This document shows, in pieces, positions 1 through 7,487 of a stretch of 64,000 bases of DNA. Below the pieces are notes generated by a model that was given only the letters and a program-made list of their open reading frames with translations, was not told the DNA's origin and did no database searches. Within the stretch, counting starts at the first letter, position 1. Each line of letters begins with the position of its first letter. Both the position numbers and the translations under genes were made by a program. The DNA comes from Luteococcus peritonei (lineage in GTDB: Bacteria > Actinomycetota > Actinomycetes > Propionibacteriales > Propionibacteriaceae), in the NCBI RefSeq assembly GCF_039526385.1, contig NZ_BAAAIX010000007.1, positions 124,001 to 188,000 on the forward strand, written 5' to 3'.

Positions 1-300
1 GACGCGGAGAACGGCTTCCTCACCACCTACGTCATGGACGGCGTGCTGGAGAAGAACCCCTTCGAGTCGATCGACGTGGAGGGCGTGGGCGCGGTGGTCC
101 GCACCGGTGTGGAGAAGGGTCGTTCGGCCAAGCCCGACCTGAAGTGCGGCGTCTGCGGCGAGCACGGCGGCGACCCGGCCTCGATCGACTTCTTCCAGGA
201 GGTGGGCCTGAACTACGTCTCCTGCTCGCCCTTCCGGGTGCCGATCGCCCGCTTCGCGGCGGCCAAGGCGGCCCTGGGGGAGCACGTCAACGACAAGTGA
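1..300 (+). CDS. ppdK: Pyruvate phosphate dikinase, C-terminal end (partial)
   Basis: The reading frame is open from the first base and ends at a TGA at 298-300, so this is the last 99 residues of a gene that begins before the window. The sequence carries the C-terminal signature of the PEP-utilising barrel domain: the GVCGEHGGDP stretch followed by SIDFF and NYVSCSPFRVPIARFAAA. In this family the Cys in that last stretch is the catalytic acid of the pyruvate half-reaction. PPDK interconverts pyruvate, ATP and phosphate with PEP, AMP and pyrophosphate in the cytoplasm, and is common in propionic-acid bacteria. A strong hairpin follows the stop. The call is confident; the rest of the protein cannot be judged. 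Confidence 0.93.
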   Translation, partial: DAENGFLTTYVMDGVLEKNPFESIDVEGVGAVVRTGVEKGRSAKPDLKCGVCGEHGGDPASIDFFQEVGLNYVSCSPFRVPIARFAAAKAALGEHVNDK

Positions 301-316
301 TCCTCCGCTGACCTGC

Positions 317-347
317 GGTGCCCCGGCAGCCCGGCTGCCGGGGCACC
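317..347 (+). terminator. Hairpin after ppdK
   Basis: A 13-bp perfect inverted repeat (GGTGCCCCGGCAG at 317-329 and its complement at 335-347, 5-base loop) starts 17 bases after the ppdK stop. There is no T-run behind it, which is common for terminators in high-GC actinobacteria. Confidence 0.7.
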
Positions 348-466
348 GTCGCGTCCGGGCCCGTGGCTACGGGGCGCCGGGTCCCTTGGGCCCGGGGCCG
401 GGCCGCAGTCGGTCGCCGGCCTGCTCGTCGGCATCGGAAACCTGCCCGGCTGGCTAGGGTTGGGGC

Positions 467-889
467 ATGGACGCACGCAGCAGGGCCCAGGAACTGGCCG
501 AGGAGAACGGCATGCACGTGGTGCGCGTGATGCTGCGGGGCGAGGGGCTCGAGGGCCTCGACGAGGCACTGCGCTCCCGGCTGCTGGACGAGGCGGGCGC
601 CGAGGCGCGCGCCGTCGTGGAGGCCAATGAGTGGCCGATCTGGTGGGCCGAGGAGCTGGACGACGCCCGGCTGCTGGTGGTCGACGGCCTAGCCGAGGAG
701 GTCAAGGCCGCCCTGGTGGCGCTGGAGGAGGACCATCCGCTGGGACCGTGGTGGAACCTGGACCTGGTCACCGAGGTGGCCCCGGCCAGCCACTCCACCT
801 GGCACGCCTCGCCGATGCGCCCCGGCGCCCGGGAGCGCCGCGCCGTCGACGAGCTCTCGCGCGCCGTCGACGACTACGACTGGAGCTGA
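467..889 (+). CDS. CitX-like orphan protein (degenerate holo-citrate lyase synthase fold)
   Basis: This 140-residue cytoplasmic protein has an internal ALVALEEDHPLGPWWNLDLV stretch (about residues 84-103). It resembles the CitX signature (LE..HPLGRLWDIDV) of the phosphoribosyl-dephospho-CoA transferase that attaches the citrate lyase prosthetic group. The upstream part (SRAQELAEENG, then EGLDEALRSRLLDEAG) also lines up loosely with CitX. Family members are usually about 180 residues and carry an R..C..C segment after the signature. Here the tail is short and Cys-free, and the Arg/Asp of the motif are changed (GPWWNLD). No citrate lyase genes are nearby. It may be a repurposed or decayed relative. 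The family link rests on motif reading only; the gene itself looks real from its codon use. Confidence 0.5.
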   Translation: MDARSRAQELAEENGMHVVRVMLRGEGLEGLDEALRSRLLDEAGAEARAVVEANEWPIWWAEELDDARLLVVDGLAEEVKAALVALEEDHPLGPWWNLDLVTEVAPASHSTWHASPMRPGARERRAVDELSRAVDDYDWS

Positions 890-950
890 CGGGCACCTGA
901 CGACGGACCGGCCCCCAGGAGGAACTGCCCCGGTGGACCGGACGCCCGCC

Positions 951-1529
951 TCAGCCGATGTGGGTGCGGTGGAAGTTCGTGGCCGAGCGCGACGGGGTGG
1001 GGCCCCGCTGGCCCTGGTAGTGCGAACCGGCCGCCGTCGAGCCGTAGGGGTTCTCGGCCGGCGAGCTGAGCTGGAAGAAGCACAGCTGGCCGATCTTCAT
1101 GCCCGGGTAGAGCTTGATCGGCAGGCTGGCCACATTGGACAGCTCCAGGGTGACGTGGCCGCTGAAGCCGGGGTCGATGAACCCGGCCGTCGAGTGGGTG
1201 AGCAGGCCCAGCCGGCCCAGTGAGCTCTTGCCCTCCAGCCGCGCGGCGATGTCTTCGCCCAGGCCCACCATCTCCCAGGTGGCGCCCAGCACGAACTCGC
1301 CGGGGTGCAGCACGAAGGGCTCCTCGCCCTCGGTGACGAACTCGCGGGTCAGCTCCGGCTGGTCGGCGGCGGGGTCGATCACCCCGTAGCGGTGGTTCTC
1401 GAAGATGCGGAAGACCTTGTCCAGGCGCACGTCGACGCTGGAGGGCTGCACCATGGCCTCGTCCCAGGGATCGAGGCGGATACGTCCCGCCTCGACCCCG
1501 GCACGGATGTCGCGATCGCTGAGCAGCAT
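951..1529 (-). CDS. dcd: dCTP deaminase, probably the dUMP-forming type
   Basis: This 192-residue protein has the full dCTP deaminase/dUTPase fold. It shows the N-terminal MLLSDRDIR, the PSSVDVRLD block, the GKSSLGRLGL loop near residue 115, the HSTAGFIDPGF block (about 127-137) and a C-terminal AGSHYQGQRGPTPS tail. It converts dCTP to dUTP, or directly to dUMP, to supply thymidylate synthesis. Actinobacterial homologues such as the Mycobacterium tuberculosis enzyme are bifunctional DCD-DUT enzymes, and the length (about 190 residues) fits that group. The start lies 4 bases after the stop of the upstream GH127 gene on the same strand, so the two are probably co-transcribed although their functions are unrelated. 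The ATG is the first in frame after that stop. Confidence 0.94.
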   Translation of the reverse strand: MLLSDRDIRAGVEAGRIRLDPWDEAMVQPSSVDVRLDKVFRIFENHRYGVIDPAADQPELTREFVTEGEEPFVLHPGEFVLGATWEMVGLGEDIAARLEGKSSLGRLGLLTHSTAGFIDPGFSGHVTLELSNVASLPIKLYPGMKIGQLCFFQLSSPAENPYGSTAAGSHYQGQRGPTPSRSATNFHRTHIG

Positions 1530-1533
1530 CGGC

Positions 1534-3387
1534 TCAGATGGTGGGCAGCCAGACGCGCATCGGGCTGCTGGCGCGGTTGGCCCACTGGTAGTAGGGGATC
1601 AGCGTGGTCTCGCGCTCCTCCTGGTCCACCGCCACCATGTGGCGCAGGTAGAGCGCCTGCGGCTTGCGACGGAAGTTGGCGGGCACCACCAGGGTGGGCA
1701 GCTCGTCCTCGCCCCGGTCCTGGGTACGGGCCTCGGTGGTGAAGACCAGGTTCTCCAGCATCGGGTTGTCGACGCCCTCGGCGCAGTAGACCACCGGGCC
1801 GCGCAGGGCGGCGCGGCAGCCGCGCACCGCGTCGACGCGCGGGTGCGCGAAGACGAAGCGGGGCTCCATGCGGAAGTCCAGCGTGGCCTCGAAACCGGCC
1901 ACCAGGGGCTGGTCGAAGTAGCCGTCCACCACCAGGGCGTTGCGGCCGTTGTAGGTGTGGCGCTCGCACCAGCCGGGCACCCGCATCCGGAGTCGGGCGC
2001 CGGGGGCGGGGGTGCCCTCGAGGCGGATCTTCACGATGCCGTCGCGCGGGTAGGCGGTCTCGACGACCAGCTGGCCCTCGCCGATCGAGGAGGGCAGGTC
2101 GATGCTGCCGTCGACGTACTGCTGGATGCTGAGCGTCTTGTCCTTGGTGGTGGCCACGAAGGAACCCAGGCTGGCGATCAGGCGCACCAGCGAGGTGGGG
2201 CAGCAGGTGTGGTTCAGCCACGGCGCGCGGGCGATGCGGTTGTTGTCCTCGTCGCGCTGGCGGCTGCGCACCTGCAGCGGGTTGGAGGAGAAGAAGCTCG
2301 TGCCGTCCTCGCCGATGGCGCCGGCCACGGCGTTGTAGACCATCTTCTCGATGGCATCGGCATAGCGGGCCTCACCGGAGAGCAGCAACAGGCGGTGGTT
2401 CACGTGCACGGCCGCGACGCTGGCGCAGGTCTCGGCGTAGGCGCGCGAGGCAGGCAGCTCGTAGGGGGCGCCGAAGCTCTCGTCGTAGTGGCGCGAGCCC
2501 AGGCCGCCGGTGATGTACTGCTTGGTCATGTGGGCGCTCTCCCAGCGCTTGACCAGGGCCTCGTACAGGGCGCGGTCGCCGGTCTCGGCGTAGACGTCGG
2601 CGACGCCGGAGTCGAGGTACATCTGGCGACGGGCGTGACCCAGTGCCTCGACGGCCTCGCGGACCGGCTCGTGGTCCTGGAAGAAGCTGGCGGGCAGCGG
2701 GCCCCAGCGCAGCTGCTGCTGGCCGCGACGGTCCAGCAGGGCGCGGGCGGTGTCCAGGTAGGACTGCTCGCCGGTCTCGCGGTAGAGCTCCACCAGCGAG
2801 CCCTCGATGCCGGGGTGGCCGTCGTAGCCGTCGCCCTCGGGGCCGAAGACACTGACCACCAGGTCGGCCCACTTGCGCGCCACCGGCATCAGCTCGTCGT
2901 GGCCGACACGGGCCAGCGCGACGGCGGCCTTGATCAGGGCAGAGCCGGTGAACAGCTCGTGGCCCATGGCGGCGTCGCTCCAGTGCTCGTAGCCGGGACG
3001 CTGGCCCCACGAGTTCACGTAGCCGTCGTCCTGCTGGGCGGCGGTGACCAGCTCGACGGCCTCGGCGAGGAAGTCGGCGTGCTCGCTCTGCCCGGTGCGG
3101 CCGATCTCCCAGGCGATCGCCTCGAGCACCTTGTAGACGTCGGCATCGGAGTTGTTGGGGCCGATGTAGTCCTCGTCGCTGCCGATGCGGCGCAGGTTCT
3201 CCATGGCCGTGCGCTGCAGCTGCTCGATGACGTGGGGGAGGGTGACGGCCGCATTGCGCTCCTGGAAGCGGCTCAGCCAGCCCTGGCCGGCGGCGTGGAT
3301 GCTGGTCAGCGGAACGGGGGCCTGCGAGAGCCCGCCCTGGCCGGGGCGGTCGGGGGCGAACATCGCGGGTGTGGCTGCGTGCGGCAT
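1534..3387 (-). CDS. Glycoside hydrolase family 127 (beta-L-arabinofuranosidase-like)
   Basis: This 617-residue cytoplasmic protein has no signal peptide and matches the GH127 (formerly DUF1680) plan of an alpha/alpha barrel followed by beta-sandwich domains. The early part has the NSDADVYKVLEAIAWE and DDGYVNSW helices. The zinc-cysteine active site is visible as YAETCAS (about residues 313-319), giving a Glu and a Cys ligand, and NHTCCPTSLVRL (about 390-401), giving the tandem Cys. In characterised family members one of these is the nucleophile. GH127 enzymes release terminal beta-L-arabinofuranose or related sugars from plant glycans. The ATG has a good GGAGG ribosome site 5 bases ahead. 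It is followed after 4 bases by dcd. Substrate specificity cannot be read from sequence. Confidence 0.88.
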   Translation of the reverse strand: MPHAATPAMFAPDRPGQGGLSQAPVPLTSIHAAGQGWLSRFQERNAAVTLPHVIEQLQRTAMENLRRIGSDEDYIGPNNSDADVYKVLEAIAWEIGRTGQSEHADFLAEAVELVTAAQQDDGYVNSWGQRPGYEHWSDAAMGHELFTGSALIKAAVALARVGHDELMPVARKWADLVVSVFGPEGDGYDGHPGIEGSLVELYRETGEQSYLDTARALLDRRGQQQLRWGPLPASFFQDHEPVREAVEALGHARRQMYLDSGVADVYAETGDRALYEALVKRWESAHMTKQYITGGLGSRHYDESFGAPYELPASRAYAETCASVAAVHVNHRLLLLSGEARYADAIEKMVYNAVAGAIGEDGTSFFSSNPLQVRSRQRDEDNNRIARAPWLNHTCCPTSLVRLIASLGSFVATTKDKTLSIQQYVDGSIDLPSSIGEGQLVVETAYPRDGIVKIRLEGTPAPGARLRMRVPGWCERHTYNGRNALVVDGYFDQPLVAGFEATLDFRMEPRFVFAHPRVDAVRGCRAALRGPVVYCAEGVDNPMLENLVFTTEARTQDRGEDELPTLVVPANFRRKPQALYLRHMVAVDQEERETTLIPYYQWANRASSPMRVWLPTI

Positions 3388-3670
3388 CGGGTTCCTCCAG
3401 GGCGCTGCGGCGCGCCCAGTCGCGGTCGGACTTGCTAACCCCCACCCTATGAGACTCGGCGCCCCGCTGGCACCGCGATCCCATCGCCGATGGCCCCGTT
3501 CTGGTGCTGGAGGCTTCGGCGTGTGGTCTGCGCGGGCGACAGCAGGGACTGCGCCGGGCCGGTCGGGGCAGGTGGTGAGTCCTCACGAGGGACGACTCCC
3601 GGTTCGGGGTGGCCGTTCTCCGCGACGGACGGCTGCACGGCTCGGTGGGCCGGGCTTGGCACTCGGCTGC

Positions 3671-3990
3671 CCATCGCGGCGAGCAGCTGCTGATCGCGGC
3701 TTGAACCTGCCGATCACGCCCTGAATGTCCTGATCGCGGCTGTCCGAACAGGGGTGATGCAGCCCTTTGAGCCGTGATGCGCCGCGGGGCGCCTGCCCCG
3801 TGAGCCGTGTGCGCTGCGGGGCGCCTGCCATTCGGACCTGGGCGCATCGGCCGCGAAGCTCGTGGCGTGGGGTCGCTGATCGCGGCTTGAACCTGCCGAT
3901 CACCCCCTGAACGTGCCGATCACGCCCTGAACCGGCGGATCACACCCTGAACATGCCGATCACGGCTGTTCGAACAGGGGCGATGCTGCT
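3671..3990. repeat. GATC-containing repeat units phased at 20 bp, two diverged blocks
   Basis: The hexamer GATCRC recurs at exact 20-bp steps: 3692, 3712, 3732 in block 1 (with a partial unit at 3672), and 3878, 3898, 3918, 3938, 3958 in block 2. The unit reads roughly TGAACNTGCCGATCACNCCC. Each block ends in a near-palindrome, CTGTCCGAACAG in block 1 and CTGTTCGAACAG in block 2. A similar tail (GGGGYGATGC, then GAGCCGTGATG) follows. Block 2 therefore looks like a copy of block 1 with extra 20-bp units. Function is unknown. Confidence 0.75.
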
Positions 3991-4080
3991 CGCCGAGCCG
4001 TGATGTGCCACGGGCTCGCGCTGTCCGGACCCCGGGGTGCTGGCCATGGCAGCGCACGCCTCACACGTCGTGTCCCGTCT

Positions 4081-4335
4081 GGGACGTCGCGCCCCCCCTG
4101 GTTCCACCTCGCGCTGGCTGGTTCCACCTCGCGCCTGCTGGTTCCACGTCGCGCTGGCTGGTTCCACGTCGCGCCTGCTGGTTCCACGTCGCGCTGGCTG
4201 GTTCCACGTCGCGCTGGCTGGTTCCACGTCGCGCCTGCTGTCTCCACGTTGCGCCTCGCGAGCAACGTTGCGCGTGGAGTGCCGCGCGCGACGTTGCTCC
4301 AGGGGCGCGACGTGGTGTGGATGGGCGCGACGTGA
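4081..4335. repeat. R1: dyad-symmetric 20-bp-phased array
   Basis: Eight contiguous 20-bp units lie at 4101-4260, seven of them starting GTTCCACSTCGCGC and ending CTG, and the eighth degenerate. They run into a central inverted repeat (GAGCAACGTTGCGCG at 4260-4274, matching CGCGCGACGTTGCTC at 4284-4298 with one mismatch, 9-base spacer). Beyond it the motif continues in the opposite orientation as GCGCGACGTGG (4305) and GCGCGACGTG (4325). The GCGC core recurs every 19-20 bp across the whole element and inverts at the centre. Related elements are at 10026-10180 and 21161-21390. Confidence 0.85.
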
Positions 4336-4628
4336 TGCGGTCGTGGGCGGAGTGGGCAGGAGTGGCCGTGCGGGGTCTGTGCCCCGGAGCGTGGCCCGGG
4401 CTGCGGTGCGCCGAGTGCGACGCCCCGGGGGTCGCCCAGGACGGGGCGTGCAGGGAGCAAGGCTGAACCTGTGGCTCAGGGTTGGTGGATCCGACGCTGC
4501 CGGGAGGGCTTGGCCCGTGGGATGCCGCGATTCCTTGCAGGACACGGATCACGAGAGAATTTGCGGCGGCGAGGGCCACGGACACGCGTGAAAGGCCTGA
4601 GGTGAAGCTGAAATGACATCAACTTCTT

Positions 4629-4730
4629 CACAATGTAGGTCGTCAGACTCATAGAGTCAGGGCACAGCCATTCCCCCGAATGGCTCGTCGGTCGCTCCCC
4701 CGAACGACCGGCTCACCGAAGAGTCTGGAG
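4629..4730 (+). ncRNA. Structured leader with two C4-tetraloop hairpins and two alternative stems
   Basis: A possible -10 box (CACAAT, 4629-4634) would start RNA near 4641. The leader then has two hairpins with CCCC loops. Hairpin 1 is AGCCATTC-CCCC-GAATGGCT (4666-4685, 8 bp perfect). Hairpin 2 is CGGTCGCTC-CCCC-GAACGACCG (4689-4710, one mismatch). A flanking CAGACTC (4644-4650) can pair with GAGTCTG (4721-4727), closing a three-way junction that abuts the GGAG ribosome site (4727-4730). Alternatively GACTC (4646-4650) can pair locally with GAGTC (4654-4658), leaving the ribosome site side free. The exclusive pairings suggest a regulatory switch; this is inference. Confidence 0.5.
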
Positions 4731-4737
4731 ACGTCGA

Positions 4738-4931
4738 TGATGTATGCACTGGCACTCGTCGTCGGCCTGTGGATGACCGCTCTGCTGGTCGTCGCACTCG
4801 CCGGCAGGAGCACGGCCGACATCGATCGGGCTCTCAGCTCTGACGAGCAGATCGTCGTCAGCACCCCCGAGCTGATCCCGCCCACCCCGGCACCTTGGTC
4901 GCGTAGCGACCATCCCGTGGTGGCCGCCTGA
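4738..4931 (+). CDS. Small single-pass membrane protein (64 aa)
   Basis: The ATG at 4738 has a GGAG ribosome site 7 bases upstream and is followed by a second ATG codon. The protein begins MMYALALVVGLWMTALLVVALAG, a single hydrophobic segment (about residues 3-23). A polar tail of about 40 residues follows, with TADIDRALSSDEQ and a Pro-rich ELIPPTPAPW. I recognise no family. A terminator follows 16 bases after the stop, and a structured leader precedes it, so it is a monocistronic unit. An upstream in-frame ATG at 4680 is rejected because it would lie inside the leader hairpins and has no ribosome site. Reality is moderately well supported by the promoter-leader-ribosome site-terminator arrangement. 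Confidence 0.6.
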
Positions 4932-4947
4932 TCGTGCCCGAACCCAC

Positions 4948-4975
4948 AGGGCCGCAGCCTCCTGGCTGCGGCCCT
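4948..4975 (+). terminator. Rho-independent-type terminator
   Basis: A 12-bp perfect stem (AGGGCCGCAGCC at 4948-4959, complement at 4964-4975, loop TCCT) is followed by a T-containing stretch GCTGTTCTT. It ends the small membrane-protein transcript. Confidence 0.85.
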
Positions 4976-5119
4976 GCTGTTCTTCCCGGAGAAGGTGGCG
5001 ACGGCCGCCCCTGTCTGGTCCGGGCCCAACCCTGAAAACCGTCCCCTCGATCGGCTGGATCGACGATGTCCGGCCGAAAACCAGATCGAGGCGTCGGATC
5101 CCAGGGTTGGATGGGTGAC

Positions 5120-5788
5120 TCAGGCCTGTGGCGCACCCTCCAGGATGGCGCGGCTGGCGGAGACGCCCAGGCGGGTGGCGCCGGCGTCCACCATGGCCTG
5201 CGCGGTCTCCCGGTCGCGGATGCCGCCAGAGGCCTTGACGCCCAGACGGCCGCCCACGGTGGTGGCCATCAGCTCGACGGCGTGCACGGTGGCACCGCCC
5301 GCGGCGTGGAAGCCGGTGGAGGTCTTCACGAAGTCTGCGCCGGCGGCCTCGGCGGCCTGACAGGCGGCGACGATCTCCTCATCGGTCAGCGCAGCCGCCT
5401 CGATGATGACCTTCAGCACCTTGGGGGAGGGGACCTCGGCCTTGACCGCGGCGATCTCCTCCTGCACGGCCTGGGCATGGCCCGCCTTGAGCAGGCCGAT
5501 GTCGATCACCATGTCCACCTCGTCGGCGCCGGCAGCCACCGACTCACGTGCCTCCGCGGCCTTCATCGCGGCGCTGTGCTTGCCCGAGGGGAAGCCGCAG
5601 ACGGTGGCCAGCTTGACCTCGCCCCTGTCGGTGGCGGCGCCGAGCATGTTGGGCGAGATGCAGATCGAGTAGGTGCCCAGCTCCTTGGCCTCGGCCACCA
5701 GGGCGGCGACATCGGCCGGCGTGGCATCGGTCTTCAGCAGGGTGTGGTCCATCAGCTGTGCCATCTGCGTGGCGTTCATCTCGGTCAT
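5120..5788 (-). CDS. deoC: Deoxyribose-phosphate aldolase
   Basis: This 222-residue cytoplasmic TIM-barrel enzyme cleaves 2-deoxyribose 5-phosphate into glyceraldehyde 3-phosphate and acetaldehyde during deoxynucleoside breakdown. Family features in order are LMDHTLLKTDAT at the N-terminus, CGFPSGKHS (about residues 65-73), DEVDMVIDIGLLK, LKVIIEAAAL (about 125-134), the Schiff-base lysine in DFVKTSTGF (about residue 153) and the second lysine in GVKASGGIRD. The length is normal. No other nucleoside-salvage gene is adjacent, so it appears to stand alone. The start could be the ATG at 5788 or the one three codons later; neither has a strong ribosome site. Confidence 0.95.
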   Translation of the reverse strand: MTEMNATQMAQLMDHTLLKTDATPADVAALVAEAKELGTYSICISPNMLGAATDRGEVKLATVCGFPSGKHSAAMKAAEARESVAAGADEVDMVIDIGLLKAGHAQAVQEEIAAVKAEVPSPKVLKVIIEAAALTDEEIVAACQAAEAAGADFVKTSTGFHAAGGATVHAVELMATTVGGRLGVKASGGIRDRETAQAMVDAGATRLGVSASRAILEGAPQA

Positions 5789-5863
5789 GGCCCAAGCCTA
5801 GTGCGGTGGGAGCGGCCAGGCCGCGGGTGCCGTCGGGGTAGACCCCTGCCCGGGGACGCAGCG

Positions 5864-5892
5864 GCCGGCGGCAGCCACGGGCTGCCGCCGGC
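5864..5892 (-). terminator. Hairpin after the GT2-GtrA gene
   Basis: A 13-bp perfect stem (GCCGGCGGCAGCC at 5864-5876, complement at 5880-5892) with a 3-base loop lies 24 bases past the stop of the GT2-GtrA gene, in the gap before deoC. Confidence 0.65.
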
Positions 5893-5915
5893 TGAAGGGC
5901 GTGACGGGGGCCCGG

Positions 5916-7166
5916 TCAGGCGCTGGCGAGTTCCTGCGCGGGCTCGTGGTGCATCAGGCGACGCAGCACCACGAAGCGGAAGGCGGTGGCGACGATGCTG
6001 GCGACGGCCAGCACGAAGACCTCCGTCGCCCGGCCGCCGGGACGCCCGCCCGCGTGCAGCAGCCAGAGCGCCCCGGAGGTGAGGCCGGTGGCGACGCCGA
6101 AGGCCAGCAGGCCGCCGGTGTGGTCGCGCAGCAGGTTCTTCGAGCCGGTGACCCCGAAGGTGAGACGTCGGTTCACGGCGGTGTTGCCCACGGCGGTCAC
6201 CAGGTTCGCCACCAGGTTGGAGGCCTGCGGCCCCAGCCCCATCCGCAGCAGCAGGTAGAGCGCGAAGTAGGCCAGCGTCGAGCCCACCCCGACGGCCGCG
6301 AAGCGCACCATCTGGCCGAACAGGGCGTTGGTGCCGGGGGCGTGCTCGGGGCGGTGGAGCGCCTCGCGGACCCGGGTCAGCGGGATGGAGCCGTTGGTCA
6401 GGCCACGCATCAGGCGGGCGACGCCGCGCAGGTCCTCGGTGGCGGTGCTGACGATGTTCACCGTCGTGCCCGGGTCGTCCACCCAGTCCACCGGCACCTC
6501 GTGGGTGCGCAGCCCGGCGCGCTGGGCCAGCACCAGCATCTCGGTGTCGAAGAACCAGTTGTTGTCCTCCACCAGCGGCAGCAGCTCCTGGGCCACGTCG
6601 CGCCGGATCGCCTTGAAGCCGCACTGCGCATCCGAGAAGGAGGCTCGCAGGCTGGTGCGCAGGATCAGGTTGTAGGAGCGGGAGATGAACTCGCGCTTGG
6701 GGCCGCGCACCACCTGGGCGCCGGAGGCCAGCCGGGAGCCGATCGCCAGGTCGGAGTGGCCGCTGACCAGCGGGGAGACCAGGGGCAGCAGGGCCCGCAG
6801 GTCGGTGGACAGGTCGACGTCCATGTAGGCCTGCACGTCGGCCTCGGAGGCCAGCCAGACCTGGCGCAGCGCCCGGCCGCGGCCCTTCTGGTCCAGGTGC
6901 ACGGCGTGCACGTGGGACATGGTGCGGGTGAGGCGGGTGGCGATCTCCCAGGTGGCGTCGGTGGAGGCGTTGTCGGCGATGGTGATCTGCCAGCCGTAGG
7001 GGAAGTCGCTGGTGAGGTGGTGGTGCAGCCGGCGCACCGAGGACTCCAGGTCCTCGGCCTCGTTGTAGACCGGGATGATGATGTCGACGGTGGCGGTGCG
7101 CGAGGCGCTGGCCTCGGGCTCGTAGGGCTGCGGTGCGGTGGCCGGGACGATCTCGGTGGTGCTCAT
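5916..7166 (-). CDS. GT2 glycosyltransferase fused to a GtrA-type membrane domain
   Basis: This 416-residue fusion starts with a GT-A family 2 domain. It has VDIIIPVYNEAEDL near residue 30, ADNASTDATW, and a DxD-type YMDVDLSTD near residue 115. The DAQCGFKAIRRD and EDNNWFFDTEMLVLA blocks follow, as in dolichol-phosphate-mannose synthase-like enzymes. From about residue 285 the GtrA domain (MVRFAAVGVGSTLAYF, then NLVANLVTAVGNTAVNRRLTF) supplies about four membrane helices. Such proteins make a polyprenyl-phosphate sugar and help move it across the membrane. The GT39 enzyme encoded just upstream on the same strand is the likely user. The ATG at 7166 (MSTTEIV) is preferred over an upstream ATG at 7232 because the intervening residues are low-complexity and unlike the family. 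Confidence 0.9.
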   Translation of the reverse strand: MSTTEIVPATAPQPYEPEASASRTATVDIIIPVYNEAEDLESSVRRLHHHLTSDFPYGWQITIADNASTDATWEIATRLTRTMSHVHAVHLDQKGRGRALRQVWLASEADVQAYMDVDLSTDLRALLPLVSPLVSGHSDLAIGSRLASGAQVVRGPKREFISRSYNLILRTSLRASFSDAQCGFKAIRRDVAQELLPLVEDNNWFFDTEMLVLAQRAGLRTHEVPVDWVDDPGTTVNIVSTATEDLRGVARLMRGLTNGSIPLTRVREALHRPEHAPGTNALFGQMVRFAAVGVGSTLAYFALYLLLRMGLGPQASNLVANLVTAVGNTAVNRRLTFGVTGSKNLLRDHTGGLLAFGVATGLTSGALWLLHAGGRPGGRATEVFVLAVASIVATAFRFVVLRRLMHHEPAQELASA

Positions 7167-7317
7167 CCGTGTTCCGTTCTCGTGGTTCGGGCTGGGGAGC
7201 CGGCTGCCTGCCGGTGATGGTCCCCACTCCATCGACGGGGCTTGTGGCGGCCCTGTCGCATGTCTGTGCCGGGGCTGTGAGGTGGTCTGCCCGGCCGGCG
7301 GCTACTCCCGGCGCGAC

Positions 7318-7348
7318 GAAGGGCCGGCCCGTGGTGGACCGGCCCTTC
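7318..7348 (-). terminator. Hairpin between the GT39 and GT2-GtrA genes
   Basis: Ten-bp perfect arms, GAAGGGCCGG at 7318-7327 and CCGGCCCTTC at 7339-7348. It lies in the gap on the 3' side of the GT39 gene. Confidence 0.55.
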
Positions 7349-7450
7349 ATGCCATCGACCCAATGCCGCCACGCTCGGCTCGGGGAGGGCCCGTTGCGGG
7401 CGAATCCGTGCGAAGCCTGGCGACGTCGGATCGATGGGTGATGGTCAGCA

Positions 7451-7487
7451 TGATCTGCGGCGGACCAGCTCGGTGCGCCGCAGATCA
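7451..7487 (-). terminator. Hairpin close behind the GT39 stop
   Basis: Twelve-bp perfect arms (TGATCTGCGGCG at 7451-7462, complement at 7476-7487), 34 bases past the GT39 stop on the minus strand. Confidence 0.6.

Larger units (their letters stand above)
3388..4737. other. 1.35-kb non-coding region dominated by repeats
   Basis: No reading frame here has a plausible start, ribosome site or recognisable protein. From 3388 to 3670 I see nothing beyond GC-rich sequence. From 3671 to 3990 there is a GATC-containing 20-bp-phased repeat in two copies. From 4081 to 4335 there is the R1 dyad array. From 4336 to about 4590 I see no structure. From about 4629 onwards lies the leader of the small membrane-protein gene that starts at 4738. 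Its upstream edge is the promoter side of the GH127 gene. Confidence 0.7.

Noticed and set aside
1405..3438. Very long plus-strand frame opposite the GH127 gene
   Set aside because: Shadow of the real minus-strand gene: Val/Gly/His/Gln-rich translation typical of antisense high-GC frames, with no family resemblance. Many similar shadows elsewhere were left out for the same reason.
4101..4260. 20-bp tandem units that look like a CRISPR array at first glance
   Set aside because: Units are directly contiguous without unique spacers, there are no cas genes, and the motif inverts at a central palindrome. The same holds for 21251-21390.
4000..4591. Open frames on both strands across R1 (Trp/Pro/Arg-rich repetitive peptides)
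   Set aside because: They exist only because GC-rich repeats lack stop codons in several frames. Translations are repetitive, starts have no ribosome sites, and different frames give equally long products.
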